Below are positions 20,668-30,560 of a stretch of 64,000 nt of DNA, piece by piece. The position numbers and the translations under genes are program-made. Numbering within the stretch: position 1 is the first letter of the stretch; the number at the start of each line of letters is the position of its first letter. Origin of the DNA: Chrysemys picta bellii (taxonomy: Eukaryota > Chordata > Testudines > Emydidae); NCBI RefSeq assembly GCF_011386835.1, contig NC_088792.1, positions 236,040,394 to 236,104,393 on the forward strand, given 5' to 3'. Under the pieces are notes generated by a model that was not told the origin of the DNA, searched no databases, and saw only the letters and a list, made by a program, of their open reading frames with translations.

Positions 20668-21002
20668 TTTTCAGGTATTTAAAAGGGTGTCATAAGGAGG
20701 AGGGAGAAAACTTGTTCACCTTAGCCTCTAAGGATAGAACCAGAAGCAATGGGTTTAAACTGCAGCAAGGGAGGTCTAGGTTGGACATTAGGAAAAAGTT
20801 CCTAACTGTCAGGGTGGTTAAACACTGGAATAAATTGCCTAGGGAGGTTGTGGAATCTCCATCTCTGGAGATATTTAAGAGTAGGTTAGATAAATGTCTA
20901 TCAGGGGTGGTCTAGACAGTATTTGGTCCTGCCATGTGGGCAAGGGACTGGACTCGATGACCTCTCGAGGTCCCTTCCAGTCCTAGAATCTATGAATCTA
21001 TG
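20668..21002 (+). mobile_element. CR1 LINE 3' end, inserted in the solo LTR
   Basis: A 5'-truncated CR1 copy lies between 'GGCCATGGG' and 'GAAGTAGCCC' of the LTR. It encodes the end of CR1 ORF2 and ends in the CR1-typical repeated tail GAATCTATGAATCTATG (20986-21002) with no poly(A). CR1 copies usually lack target duplications, and none is evident. Confidence 0.9.
20680..20915 (+). pseudogene. CR1 ORF2 C-terminus
   Basis: The frame ending at 20915 has the CR1 signature words NLFTLASKDRTRSNGFKL, LDIRKKFLTVRVV and HWNKLPREVVESPSLEIFK. This is the extreme C-terminus of the CR1 reverse transcriptase polyprotein. The copy lacks the endonuclease and RT domains. The ATG at 20523 lies in the LTR and is not its start. 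Confidence 0.9.
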
Positions 21003-21030
21003 GAAGTAGCCCGGGGGGTTGTAGCTGTCA

Positions 21031-21065
21031 TGCAGCTGTTACAGGAGGCACTATAGACAGCTGCA
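21031..21065 (+). other. LTR hairpin A (copy in solo LTR)
   Basis: TGCAGCTGT (21031-21039) pairs perfectly with ACAGCTGCA (21057-21065), with a 17-nt loop. It sits just upstream of hairpin B, as the CAG/CTG stem does in the Gmr1-like LTR. Confidence 0.5.
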
Positions 21066-21084
21066 GTCCACAGGGCCCTGGGCT

Positions 21085-21116
21085 GGAACCCGGAGTAGAG
21101 GGCGGGCCTGGGTTCC
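21085..21116 (+). other. LTR hairpin B (copy in solo LTR)
   Basis: GGAACCCGG (21085-21093) pairs with CTGGGTTCC (21108-21116), one G-T wobble, 14-nt loop. Discounting the CR1 insert, it lies about 255 bp past the TATA-like box, the same distance as in the solo LTR at 9584. Confidence 0.65.
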
Positions 21117-21634
21117 CCCCAAACCTCCCAATTGACCTGGTCTGTGGGTTCTTCCAGAGGGGAAGGTCTCTGGGCTGTTCCGCAACCCACATGGTGAATC
21201 TCTGAGGCAAGAAAATCCGCCAATAAGCGCAGGACCCACCAAGATAGAGGAGGAACTTTATCACAATACAGAGAACATGAAAAGGTGGAAGTAGTCATAC
21301 CAACTGTAAGAGGCTAATTAATTAAGATGAGCTATTATCAGCAGGAGGGAAAAAAAACTTTTGTAGTGATAATCAAGATGGCCTATTTTAGACAGTTGAC
21401 AAGAAGGTGTGAGGATACTTAACATGGGGAAATAGATTCAATATGTGTAATGACCCAGCTACTCCCAGTCTCTATTCAAACCCAAGTTAAACCCAAGGTA
21501 TTTAGTTTGAATATTAATTCAAGCTCAGCAGTTTCTCGTTGGAGTCTGTTTTTGAAGCTTTTCTGTTGCAAAATTGCCACCTTTAAGTCTGTTACTGAGT
21601 GACCAGAGAGGTTGAAGTGTTCTCCTACTGGTTT

Positions 21635-21949
21635 TTAAATGTTATGATTCCTGATGTCAGATTTGTGTCCATCTATTCTTTTGCGTAGAGACTGTCCCAT
21701 TTGGCCAATGTACATGGCAGAGGGGCATTGCTGGTACATGATGGCATATATCACATTGGTAGACGTGCAGGTGAACGAGCCCCTGATGGCATGGCTAATG
21801 TGATTAGGTCCTATGATGGTGTCATTTGAATAAATATGTGGACAGAGTTGGCATCGGGCTTTGTTGCAAGGATAGGTTCTTGGATTAGTGTTTTTGTTGT
21901 GTGGTTGCTGGTGAGTATTTGCTTCAGGTTGGGGGCTGTCTGTAAGCAA
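21635..21949 (-). pseudogene. GIY-YIG endonuclease domain of Penelope-like element
   Basis: The 104-codon frame shows Cys28, Cys33, Cys36 and His38, a cysteine cluster typical just before the nuclease of Penelope elements. VIY (66-68) and YIG (80-82) follow, then Arg89 and Arg91 in LRKR. The domain nicks the target DNA for target-primed reverse transcription. Usual Penelope proteins are about 800 residues, so this is only the C-terminus. It lies out of frame with the RT piece upstream. The ATG is internal and not a natural start. Confidence 0.85.
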
Positions 21950-22004
21950 TGACTGGTCTGTCTCCCAAGATCTGTGAGAGTGAGGGATCGTCTTTCAGGA
22001 TAGG

Positions 22005-22369
22005 TTATAGATCTTTGATGCGCTGGAGAAGTTTTAGTTGGGGGCTGAAGGTGATAGCTACTGGCGTTCTGTTATTTTCTTTGTTGGGCCTGTCCTGTAG
22101 TAGGTGACTTCTGGGTACTCTTCTGGCTCTGTCAATCTGTTTTTTCATTTCAGCAGGTGGGTATTGTAGTTTTAAGAATGCTTGATAGAGATCTTGTAGG
22201 TGTTTGTCTCTGAGGGATTGGAGCAAATGCGGTTGTATCTTAGAGCTTGGCTGTAGACAATGGATCGTGTGGTGTGTCCTGGTTGGAAGCTGGAGGCATG
22301 TAGGTAAGTATAGTGGTCAATAGGTTTCCGGTATAGTGTGGTGTTTATGTGACCATCGCTTATTAGCAC
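22005..22369 (-). pseudogene. Reverse transcriptase C-terminus of Penelope-like element
   Basis: Two overlapping frames (22172-22369, then 22005-22226) form consecutive parts of one ancestral protein. The first has TTLYRKPIDHYTYLHASS and RSIVYSQALRYNRICS, characteristic of the RT thumb region of Penelope-like elements. The second has a charged LRDKHLQDLYQAFLKL helix-like stretch. A frameshift near 22200 separates them and further shifts lead to the GIY-YIG frame. The catalytic palm is lost by truncation. Confidence 0.85.
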
Positions 22370-22399
22370 AGTAGTGTCGAGGAAATGGAAACTGTTCAG

Positions 22400-24379
22400 T
22401 CAGTTTCACTCAACTTAATTAAAAAGTGGGTAGAGAAAAAATAACTACTGTCAGCAAAAGTGTCACACAGCATAAACAGGTCTACAAACAGAACACAAAA
22501 TATTGCATTCCCAAGCCAATGACTGCCTGACCAATTAATTGCCTGAATTTAAAGTTCTTCATGATCTGAAAAAAATGAGTTGTTTATATAGGGACAAGGG
22601 TAAAGATGACTCATATAAAAATATTGAATAGAAACCTTGTAATATCTTCATCTGTATACCTTGGCATATTGGCATACGGTTAGTTTTTACTTATTGTGGT
22701 TGGCAGTGGTTGTAAATTGGCAAGCTAGTCTACCAAGTTTTGTGTAACTTTATCTGTTTGCATCATAATATTGAATGATGGCATATTTAGCTTTTTTTCT
22801 GCCAAATTTTAAATTTCCAGATTTGCTTGGCTCTAGCAACTGGGAAGTACTCCAAGGAAATAGATCAGATATACTCATTTTACCTGAAGCTCTTAGAATG
22901 ACTTAGTCACATAATAAAGAAAAAACAAAAGCTGAATACAGTAGGTCTTCAGTGATTTCTGAGTTTATCCAGATGTTTATATAAATGTTCTCATTAGCCT
23001 TTAGTCTTAGCAAAAGATTTGAATTGGATCTGAGTTTTACTGAATTTCAATTCTAAAGCAGCCTATTTTTCAGATACACCCATGCAGTTCTTCTGACATA
23101 GATGTTCTGCCTTTCTAGGACATCATCATCATCTAGGAAAGAGTTTGATCAGCATGTTTTAAGGCAATCTCCATCTACTTTGTGTTACCTCATGTAATCC
23201 ATGTTTCATGATGGTAGAATTCCTTGTTTGAAAGCCTAGAAAAAGAACAGACTGAGAAAAGTGTTAAGGATTAATGGCGAGAATCAGAAGGCTTATGAAC
23301 CACGTAGGCCCTCAAGAGTAGGGCCTCGGCACAGAAGAGGATTTCACTTAGGTAAACAATTTTACGGTGGTTTTGTAAATGTTCACATAGTAAATTGAAG
23401 TGTGTGCATTGGGTTAATGGTAGTGGTGGTAGTGAAGGTCCAACACTAAATTCAACTTACAATATTACATGGTCTTAGTATAAATCTTACCTATATGACC
23501 AGCAATACGGGGTACTCAATGTGCCTCAATAAGGAATAGGCAAGTAGGAAATGCAGGTATCACAAGTGAAATCTTTAAAAAAAAAAAAAAAAAAAAAAAA
23601 GTGACTTCTTGCTTTTTTTCTGCTTTTTTTTATAAACGTTTAGAACCAAATGTTTCTCTTTGAGGATAGGAGCAGGGGAAGGAGAAAGACAGTGGGGGAG
23701 AAATTATGAGCTTTGGGGACTTAAAAGGGGGGGAAAAACCTGCTTTCCCTTTCTGTAGCTTGCTTCCTCTTCCTTTGTTCCTGTTCTCCAATGGCTTCAG
23801 TAAGTATAGAATCAAGCCTCAGAAGCTCCCATTAACTTTAATGGAGCAGGATTAGGGCCATGAAGAGGAAAATTTGGGACTTAGTTTCTCTTTCTCTTCT
23901 CTTCCATTCCACTGTTATATATATATTTTTTCTTTTTAACCCATCTTTCTTTGCCCTATTGTCAGGGCTTAAGAGGTACATAAGTGGTGCCCAGGCATTG
24001 TACAGTCCCTTAGCATAGGGTTGAATTTCATGCTCTGAGGTTCTTTTGCCTTTACCTGCAGGGTGATCCTTTCTTGCTCACGTGTTTAATCACATGTGAC
24101 AACAGGACAGGGAATTGGATGGATGCTTCTGCCTTTTCCATCAGTTGCTCTGACTAAACATTTCAATTCTCATAACTCTTGTATCTGTTCTTCAGCAATT
24201 GATTAAAATAGATAAATAGGTAGCACCTAGCTGAATGATAACTGATAGTAACTTTCTAAAAGTATCTCAAGCCTATAAAACCAAGGATGAAATGCTGGCC
24301 CCACTGAAGTCAAAGACAAAACTCCCATCATTTCCATGGGGCTGGGATTTCACTCCTAGGATGGAGAGAAATTGTTTAT
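22400..24379. other. No gene; poly(A) run at 23577-23600
   Basis: Unique-looking AT-rich DNA. The run of 24 A at 23577-23600 is not clearly the tail of a processed copy: the ~100 bp before it match nothing I recognise. Confidence 0.4.
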
Positions 24380-24620
24380 GGTGGCACAAGGAGAAATAAG
24401 TAATTTGATGAAATTAAGAAGGAATAAATTCCTATCAGTAAGATGTATTACACTGTGGAACAGTCTCTCAAGGGAAGTAGTGGAAGCCCTATTGTTTTTG
24501 ACATTTTAAACTAGGCTAGAACAAAGCACTAGAAAATGTAGTACGAAACCTACCCTATTATAGGTGTGGATTAGATGACATAATGGGTCTCGCTCATATC
24601 CAATTTCTATAAATGCACAG
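24380..24620 (+). mobile_element. CR1 LINE 3' remnant, old
   Basis: Degenerate CR1 ORF2 end and 3' UTR: 'TGGAACAGTCTCTCAAGGGAAGTAGTGGAAGCCC', 'TAGGCTAGAACAAAGCACTAGAAAATGTA', 'TAGATGACATAATGGGTCTC' and a final 'CAATTTCTATAAATG'. Older than the copy at 20668. Confidence 0.75.
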
Positions 24621-27264
24621 AGCTCCAACTGCTGCTAACCTATTCTGTTTTCTTCTTTATCAACTGGCCCCAGCTACATAAGTTAGGGCTAGATACAAAA
24701 CCCACTGAAGGCAAAGGAAAGACTTCCATTGACTTCACTGGGCTTTGGAGCAGGTTCACAATGAATAATGCATTCAATTTCCATCAGTGGTTGGTCTGTG
24801 GTAACCTCTTTCTGCCTCGCATGAACCTAATGGTGTTTCTAGAAGGTGACGGGGATTTCAGCCTCTGTGGGAGCTGTGACACACCCTCATAAATCATCAT
24901 TGCCTTGACTTTCCCCTACTACTTCAATTTCTGCTCTCCTGTGAGCTATACTGTGAGTAAAAATGTATGACCTCAGATCCCCCCCATTCCCTTTTATTTT
25001 GCACAACCAAAGGGAGGGAACCATACAGATTTTCTAAGTACCTTGCTTATAAAAGTGGCTTGTACAAAAATTAGGGGTGAGGAGGAGTTTCTGAACATTC
25101 ATTAAATTTGGATGTGATTCTCCTTTTGACTTGTACTAATTTTCAGCTGTGAAACTCCATTGAATTCAATATAGTTACTCCTGATTTACTTTGGTAGAGG
25201 AGGCAAATAAAGCCCCTTTTATCCATATTAATAAAGGTTATGAATATTAACACCTTAATCACCAAACCCCACCCAAAAAATCCCAAAAGCAGACTTGTTC
25301 AACAGTTGAACATTGAAAATGCATGAAAATTTTGCAACATTGAAGCAATTCTACAGAAACAAATGTCTATAATGTGTCATATTTTTGGAAAAACATTATA
25401 CAAGCTAGCTTAGTGTACCTGACTACAAGGATGCATGCGCCTGTACAAAAACATGTTTTTAACTCTCCAGGAGGCCACCCATGCTGGATTAATGTAGGCA
25501 GTATTGAAAATAAAGCTGCCTTGTTCCTAACCTAATCGACACCAAGCTGGACCATACATTCACCGCTAGCTGCAGAATTGCTGCATTAGCTTTACTATTT
25601 GCTATCTCCTCTTCACACACCCTCCCCTGCTTTCTTGTTCCCTTTGAATATTTTAACCTTTTTGTTTGTTTTGTTTTGTTTTTTTGGTTTGTATTGAAAA
25701 TACCTGACTGATAATAACATAACCTAGCTCTGGATGATTTACATCAAGAAAGTGGAACATGAAAGAAACTATACAACTGATAAATTTGCTTTCTAAAGTG
25801 CGATTACATAACTAGCTATACTAGAGGCAAATAACAATAGCATATAAGGAACCATTTTATCTCATGATATTCTACTTTCATATAACTTCATGCACATACA
25901 TCAAAGAAAAAAATAGAATCGCATTTCAGGTGATTGCTGGCTAGTACAATAGCAGTCCCCGTCTCATAAGGGGAAATAATTTGAATTCTGGGGTCCTCCA
26001 GAAAAACACTTCAGTTTGAAAGGTCCTACTTTACAGTTGCCTAGGAAGTCATGAAATTTTTTTATTCTAATAACCCTTCCCGCCACCTCAATGTTGTGTA
26101 ACATGGAATATGCTTTGTAATTCCTCTGACACACTCACCCTTTCATGAGTCCAAAATAAAATATTCACAGAAATCCCTGTGAACTAGACCTATTTGTGAT
26201 AGAAAATGCTGAGTTTAGGTTAAACTTCTATTAGAGGTGAAAATTACACTTGTCAAAGACTTGCTACATTCAGCCTTGGACTAGTGCCAGAAAATACTGT
26301 AGGACCAAGGGGCCACTGACTGTTTTAATCCCCTCATTTCTGGAGAGGTTGGGGAAAGGTGCAGGAGGAGGATTTGAGGGCTTCAGTGTGCCAAACATTC
26401 TAGTTTTTCCTCCCTGCTTTATCAAGGTGAGGTGGTGAGGGGACAGGGAACTCTAATGGCTCTCAAATCATAGGGGCTATGTGAATGTGTTATATCAATT
26501 GATATCTGGGCTTCTTGGCTTCTAAATGCTACTAACTGTGTATTTCTAGTCCTCCCTGGTTATAAAATATCAAACCTTACTTATCAAAATAATGTGGGGT
26601 TTCTTGTAAGAAAAAGTAGCATTTGACCTTCCAGAACTAAAAGTAAACTCTCGTGGATCACCAAAAACTTTCTGGTCCAATTACATTTTTTCCAAACACT
26701 AATCCCAGACTAGTCACTTGAAACAAACCAAAAATAATTCTGCCCTTTTGTCATTCAGTTTTTAAGTGATTGTTAATCCCACACATGAAAGTGTATTTTC
26801 TTTGCAGTCTCTGATCTCTTTGTACAGTAGAGTAAGTATTAAAATAAAAAATCCTGTTTCAGGTTCATTGTGTTATTTCATTGAAAGCAATTTGGAAGTC
26901 TGGTAAGGTCCTAGTTATACATTTTTCACCCCTTCTTTGGCCTTCAAGCATTCCCAGAGTTCAGAATTACTCCAGTTTTGCTAAGTATGACCTGCTATGT
27001 ACCAATGTATTATGAAAACACCAGGAATCTGAAACAGGGAGGTGATAGAACAATCCACTATAACAAGGATGTTTCATTCTTAAAGTTATTTCAAAAGTAA
27101 ATATAAATATTGAAGAAAATAATCAGAATATTCTTAATAAATTAATTCACACTGATGTGTCCCCTCTCATTAGCAGTATGGAGGCCAGTATATCTGAACC
27201 AGTCACATCTGCTTTGTACTCCTCTCACTGATTTCACTCGATGGGCACTCACATACCTTCAGTT
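24621..27264. other. No gene recognised
   Basis: 2.6 kb of unique-looking AT-rich DNA. No ORF exceeds about 60 codons, and no repeat family is recognisable to me. Confidence 0.45.
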
Positions 27265-28195
27265 CTATTAAACATTTTCATTCAACATTTTCATCAATGA
27301 TTTTGAAGTAAATGTAAGATCACTGCTGATTAAAAAATAATTGCAGATGAAACAAAGATTGGTGGAGTGGTAAATAATAAGGACAGAGCTATCGTACCCT
27401 GGCTCTGGATATACCTGGATCACTTGGCTAAGTTGGGCCCATTCAAACTAAATGTGTTTTTAATACAGCCAAATGCAAAGTTACACATCTAGGAGCAAGG
27501 AATGCAGGATGTAGTCTCCCATTTTTAGGTACCTGGGAAGCAGTGACTCTGGAAAAAAATGTAGGGATGATAGTGGACAAGCAACTTAAGATGAGCTTCC
27601 ACTGTGATGCTGTGGCAAAAAGGGCTAATGTGATGCTTGGATGTATGAACAGGGGATCAACAAGTAGTTGTAGGGAGGTGGTGAGACCTTTACTGGAATA
27701 TTGTATATGGTTCTGATGTCCACATTTTAAAAAGGACGTTGAAAAACTGAAGAGGGTGCAGAAAAGAGCCACAATTATTTGAGGGCTGGAGAAAATACCT
27801 CCCTGTGAGAGACTGAAAGAGCTCAATCTGTTAGGCTGATCAAAAAAAAAATTGAGAGGTGACTTTGATTTGTGTCTGAACGGGGAAGAAATGCCAGGTA
27901 CCAAAGGTCTCTTTAATCTTGTGGAGAAAGGCCTAATGAGAATCAACAGCAGGGAGCTGAACCCAGATAAATTCAAATTAGAAATGAGGGCCGATTTGTA
28001 ACAATGAGGGTGACTAACCATTGGAACAAACTACTAAAGGAAGAGATGGATTCCCTATTTCTTGATGTCCTGAAATAAAACTGGATGCCTTTCTGGAAGA
28101 TTATGCTTTAGTCAGACCCCTATATTGAGCCCAGAACCTTCTGTAAGTGGGTGAAATGTAGATTAGATGCTCTAATGATTCATTCTGGCATTAAA
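27265..28195 (+). mobile_element. CR1 LINE fragment (ORF2 C-terminal half and 3' UTR), decayed
   Basis: About 0.9 kb of CR1-like coding sequence with stops and indels. It shows words such as 'AAATGCAAAGTTACACATCTAGGA', 'CTGGAATATTGTATATGGTTCTG', 'GAGGGTGCAGAAAAGAGCCAC' and 'CATTGGAACAAACTACTAAAGGAAG', in the order found in CR1 ORF2. It ends in a 3' UTR with 'TAGATTAGATGCTCTAATG'. The 192-codon minus-strand frame at 27443-28021 is an antisense shadow. Confidence 0.8.
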
Positions 28196-29870
28196 CTATA
28201 TGCATTTATTAACTTGCAGTGGTTGGACCAGTCCCATCCTCACCAAAAATCCCCTTTGGTAGTAACTGTTACTGCTTCTTAAAAATTTTTATTAAGATGT
28301 TTAAAAAAAAAAAGTGAACAGAGTTTGAGCACAGAAGTTTCTGGTTATCTGGGAATAACGTACAGATTATCAAGGGTGCAAAGTTTGGTTTAAGATCGGG
28401 TGGCATAAGGAATACATAATCTGCAATATCCCCAATTGAGGGTAAAAGGTTGATGGGTCAAAGTACAGGCATTGAGATATGAGGGTACGAAGTTAATAGA
28501 GTGGCTATGTTCGGGTGTGGAGTATAATGAGTAGATATGATGAGGATGGATTGACCCGCTACACCATCTTTCTGAAACGTTACTGGTGGAACTTAGCCCT
28601 CATTAGTCCCTATTGATCAGAGACCAATCCTGCAAGGTATTGAATGTGCCAGTGGAAAATGAGCATGCTCAGCACATTTCTTAAAAAAACTTAGCACGTT
28701 ACAATTAAAGAACTCATATTTGTATTACTGGTTATTATAGGACCACACATTGTAAATGTAGAGGTAAAGCTTTGTATGTAGCAAATGTACGTGAACTCTT
28801 ATTGCATGTGCAAACTGAATAATTTTCTGCACAATATTTACTTACATGAGTAACTGACCAATATTTTTGCAAGTGATCCTCAGCTTCTCACTAAATATTT
28901 GGCCAATTAAATGCAATATATAGTCTATTCTTGTGCAGTTATTCCCATAACACATTCTATGCTTTCTTTACTGAAAACTAGGTCTGGCATGGTTACATTC
29001 TAGACAAAGGGTTGGAATGGGGGGGGAAGGAAGGAAGAAATTATAGAGTAACTAATACTTTAAAAATCTGCACAAGTCTTGAATTTTTTAGAACCGCACT
29101 CAGAAAATGTGTTTGGTGTGTTCCTTCTGTTCACTGCTGCAGAGGTGCTTCAATAACCACATAAATGTCAGAAAATAAATAGCAAGTCAAAACTAATTAA
29201 TAAGCTTTGGAAAGAAATAGTGGGTGGAGGCAGGGTACTTTGTGGTGTTAAAATTCTTTCCACTAGGATGGATATATATATTCCCTCTCCATATTGGTAC
29301 ACAATAAAAATTCCCTATTCACCCTACTTGTGAAAACTGATATTTCCCTTATACATTGAAACCTGTGCTACCTGACACATTCCCAAGGGTTTTAAATTCC
29401 ATTTGAGGAGTATATTATTTTGACCTATTGTAGCAATACACACAGTTCTGTGTGTGGAGAATAATTTCCTGCCATTACCATGTTTCACCTTAAATGAATA
29501 CTATAAAAACTGCTGTCCATTTATGAGCTTTGCAGGACTGATTTTTGGATTTTGTCTTTTAACAAACCATCAAATGGTCCACTTTAAATAATCACTTATT
29601 TGTTGTTATTACACCAAGGCCTGCAGTTTTTCTTTTAACTTATTGAGGTAAAACTCTGATAACAGTGGGAGTCTTGCCTGAGCAGGGACTAAAGGGAAAG
29701 ACAAGACCTAGGACTACAGTTCATACACAGCACAGTGTGACGACTCTGAGGAGGAGAGGGTGAGGAGATTGACTAGAAGAATTGCTACTCATTTAAGGAA
29801 GGATCTGAAGGAAGAGAGAGAGGTAGTTTGAATAAGGAGGTGAGGATTGTTCTAGTATTTGTATGAGGGG
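28196..29870. other. No gene recognised
   Basis: Unique-looking AT-rich DNA without a supported feature. Confidence 0.45.
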
Positions 29871-30041
29871 GGAGGGATAGCTCAGTGATTTGAGCATTGT
29901 CCTGCTAAACCTAGGGTTGTGAGTTCAATGCTTGAGGATCTAGAGCAAAAATCTGTCTGGGGATTGGTCTTGCTTTGAGCAGGGGGTTGGACTAGATGAC
30001 CTCCTGAGGTCCCTTCCAGCCCTGATATTCTATCATTTATT
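29871..30041 (+). mobile_element. tRNA-derived SINE, CryI type (cryptodiran turtles)
   Basis: The tRNA-like head GGAGGGATAGCTCAGTGATT carries the Pol III A box, and GGTTGTGAGTTCAATGC carries the B box. The 3' part (GGGTTGGACTAGATGACCTCCTGAGGTCCCTTCCAGCCC...ATTCTAT) matches the CR1 3' end seen at 20941-21002, as expected for a SINE moved by CR1 machinery. SINEs of this build are known from hidden-necked turtles, the best single clue to the host. Confidence 0.85.
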
Positions 30042-30107
30042 ATGTGAGAAGGTAGCACTCATATGATGCCTTAATGATAGAGAGAAGGAGGGAGGCTGCA
30101 AGTGGAA

Positions 30108-30136
30108 GACACAAGTACTCCTGTTCTTCTTTTTGT
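30108..30136 (-). repeat. Scrap of Penelope-like 3' end
   Basis: CACAAGTACTCCTGTTCTTC followed by TTTTTG matches, in the other orientation, the terminal bases at 20139-20165. Only about 28 bp remain. Confidence 0.55.
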
Positions 30137-30284
30137 AAAATGAAAGGTTTGGAAAGAACACAGGAAACAAAGGAGTCAGTGGGAATATATTAATGGAGTT
30201 GTAGGTAAGGACATGCTTTCTAGTGGCTTGTGGTCATGAGAACTTCTCGCAGTGGCAATTCATAATGATGATGAAAGGCATTGG

Positions 30285-30560
30285 GCAACTTTATAGCTTG
30301 ATAGTTAGGGTGCTCACCTAGTTCAAGACCCTGCTCCAATTACTATTTAATTCAACAAAGTAGAACAGCATCAACAGAAGCAATTGAGATCTATTCCAAA
30401 TACCCCATGGCACTCACTCTTCTACAACATGGGAGATTCAAGTTCAAATCCCTTCTCTACATCAGGCAGAGGGAGGTATCTAAACCCAGGGCTCCCACAT
30501 CCCAACTGTGTGCCCTAAGTTAAAGGTTACAAGAGGGAGTCATCGTCCTCTACTTCTACC
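30285..30560 (+). repeat. Possible old tRNA-derived SINE
   Basis: 'TTTATAGCTTGATAGTTAGGGTGCTCACCTAG' is tRNA-like, and 'GGGAGATTCAAGTTCAAATCCC' resembles a B box about 130 bp later. Diverged and possibly two overlapping copies. Confidence 0.35.

Larger units (their letters stand above)
20267..21265 (+). mobile_element. Solo LTR (TGTGA...TCACA) inside the Penelope-like element
   Basis: It starts TGTGACAGACCC and ends TTTATCACA, with perfect 5-bp inverted ends and ATAC on both sides (20263-20266, 21266-21269). It is about 660 bp long without the CR1 insert. A TATA-like GGTTTTAAAAGG sits near 20493. It contains two hairpins (21031-21065, 21085-21116) like those of the Gmr1-like LTR at 13290, so it probably belongs to the same gypsy branch. 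No internal region remains. Confidence 0.8.
20139..22399 (-). mobile_element. Penelope-like retroelement, 5'-truncated and interrupted
   Basis: Minus-strand element carrying the end of a reverse transcriptase, a cysteine motif and a GIY-YIG endonuclease, then a long 3' non-coding tail ending at 20139 (GTACTCCTGTTCTTTTT on the minus strand). The solo LTR at 20267-21265 interrupts the tail, and the duplicated ATAC at both junctions supports this. Upstream the RT is cut off at about 22399, consistent with 5' truncation by target-primed reverse transcription. Several frameshifts make it a dead copy. Confidence 0.85.

Noticed and set aside
23577..23600. Poly(A) run as the tail of a processed pseudogene
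   Set aside because: The upstream sequence contains no recognisable gene-derived segment and no target duplication.
27443..28021. 192-codon minus-strand frame
   Set aside because: It is antisense to a CR1 ORF2 fragment whose sense words are clearly on the plus strand.
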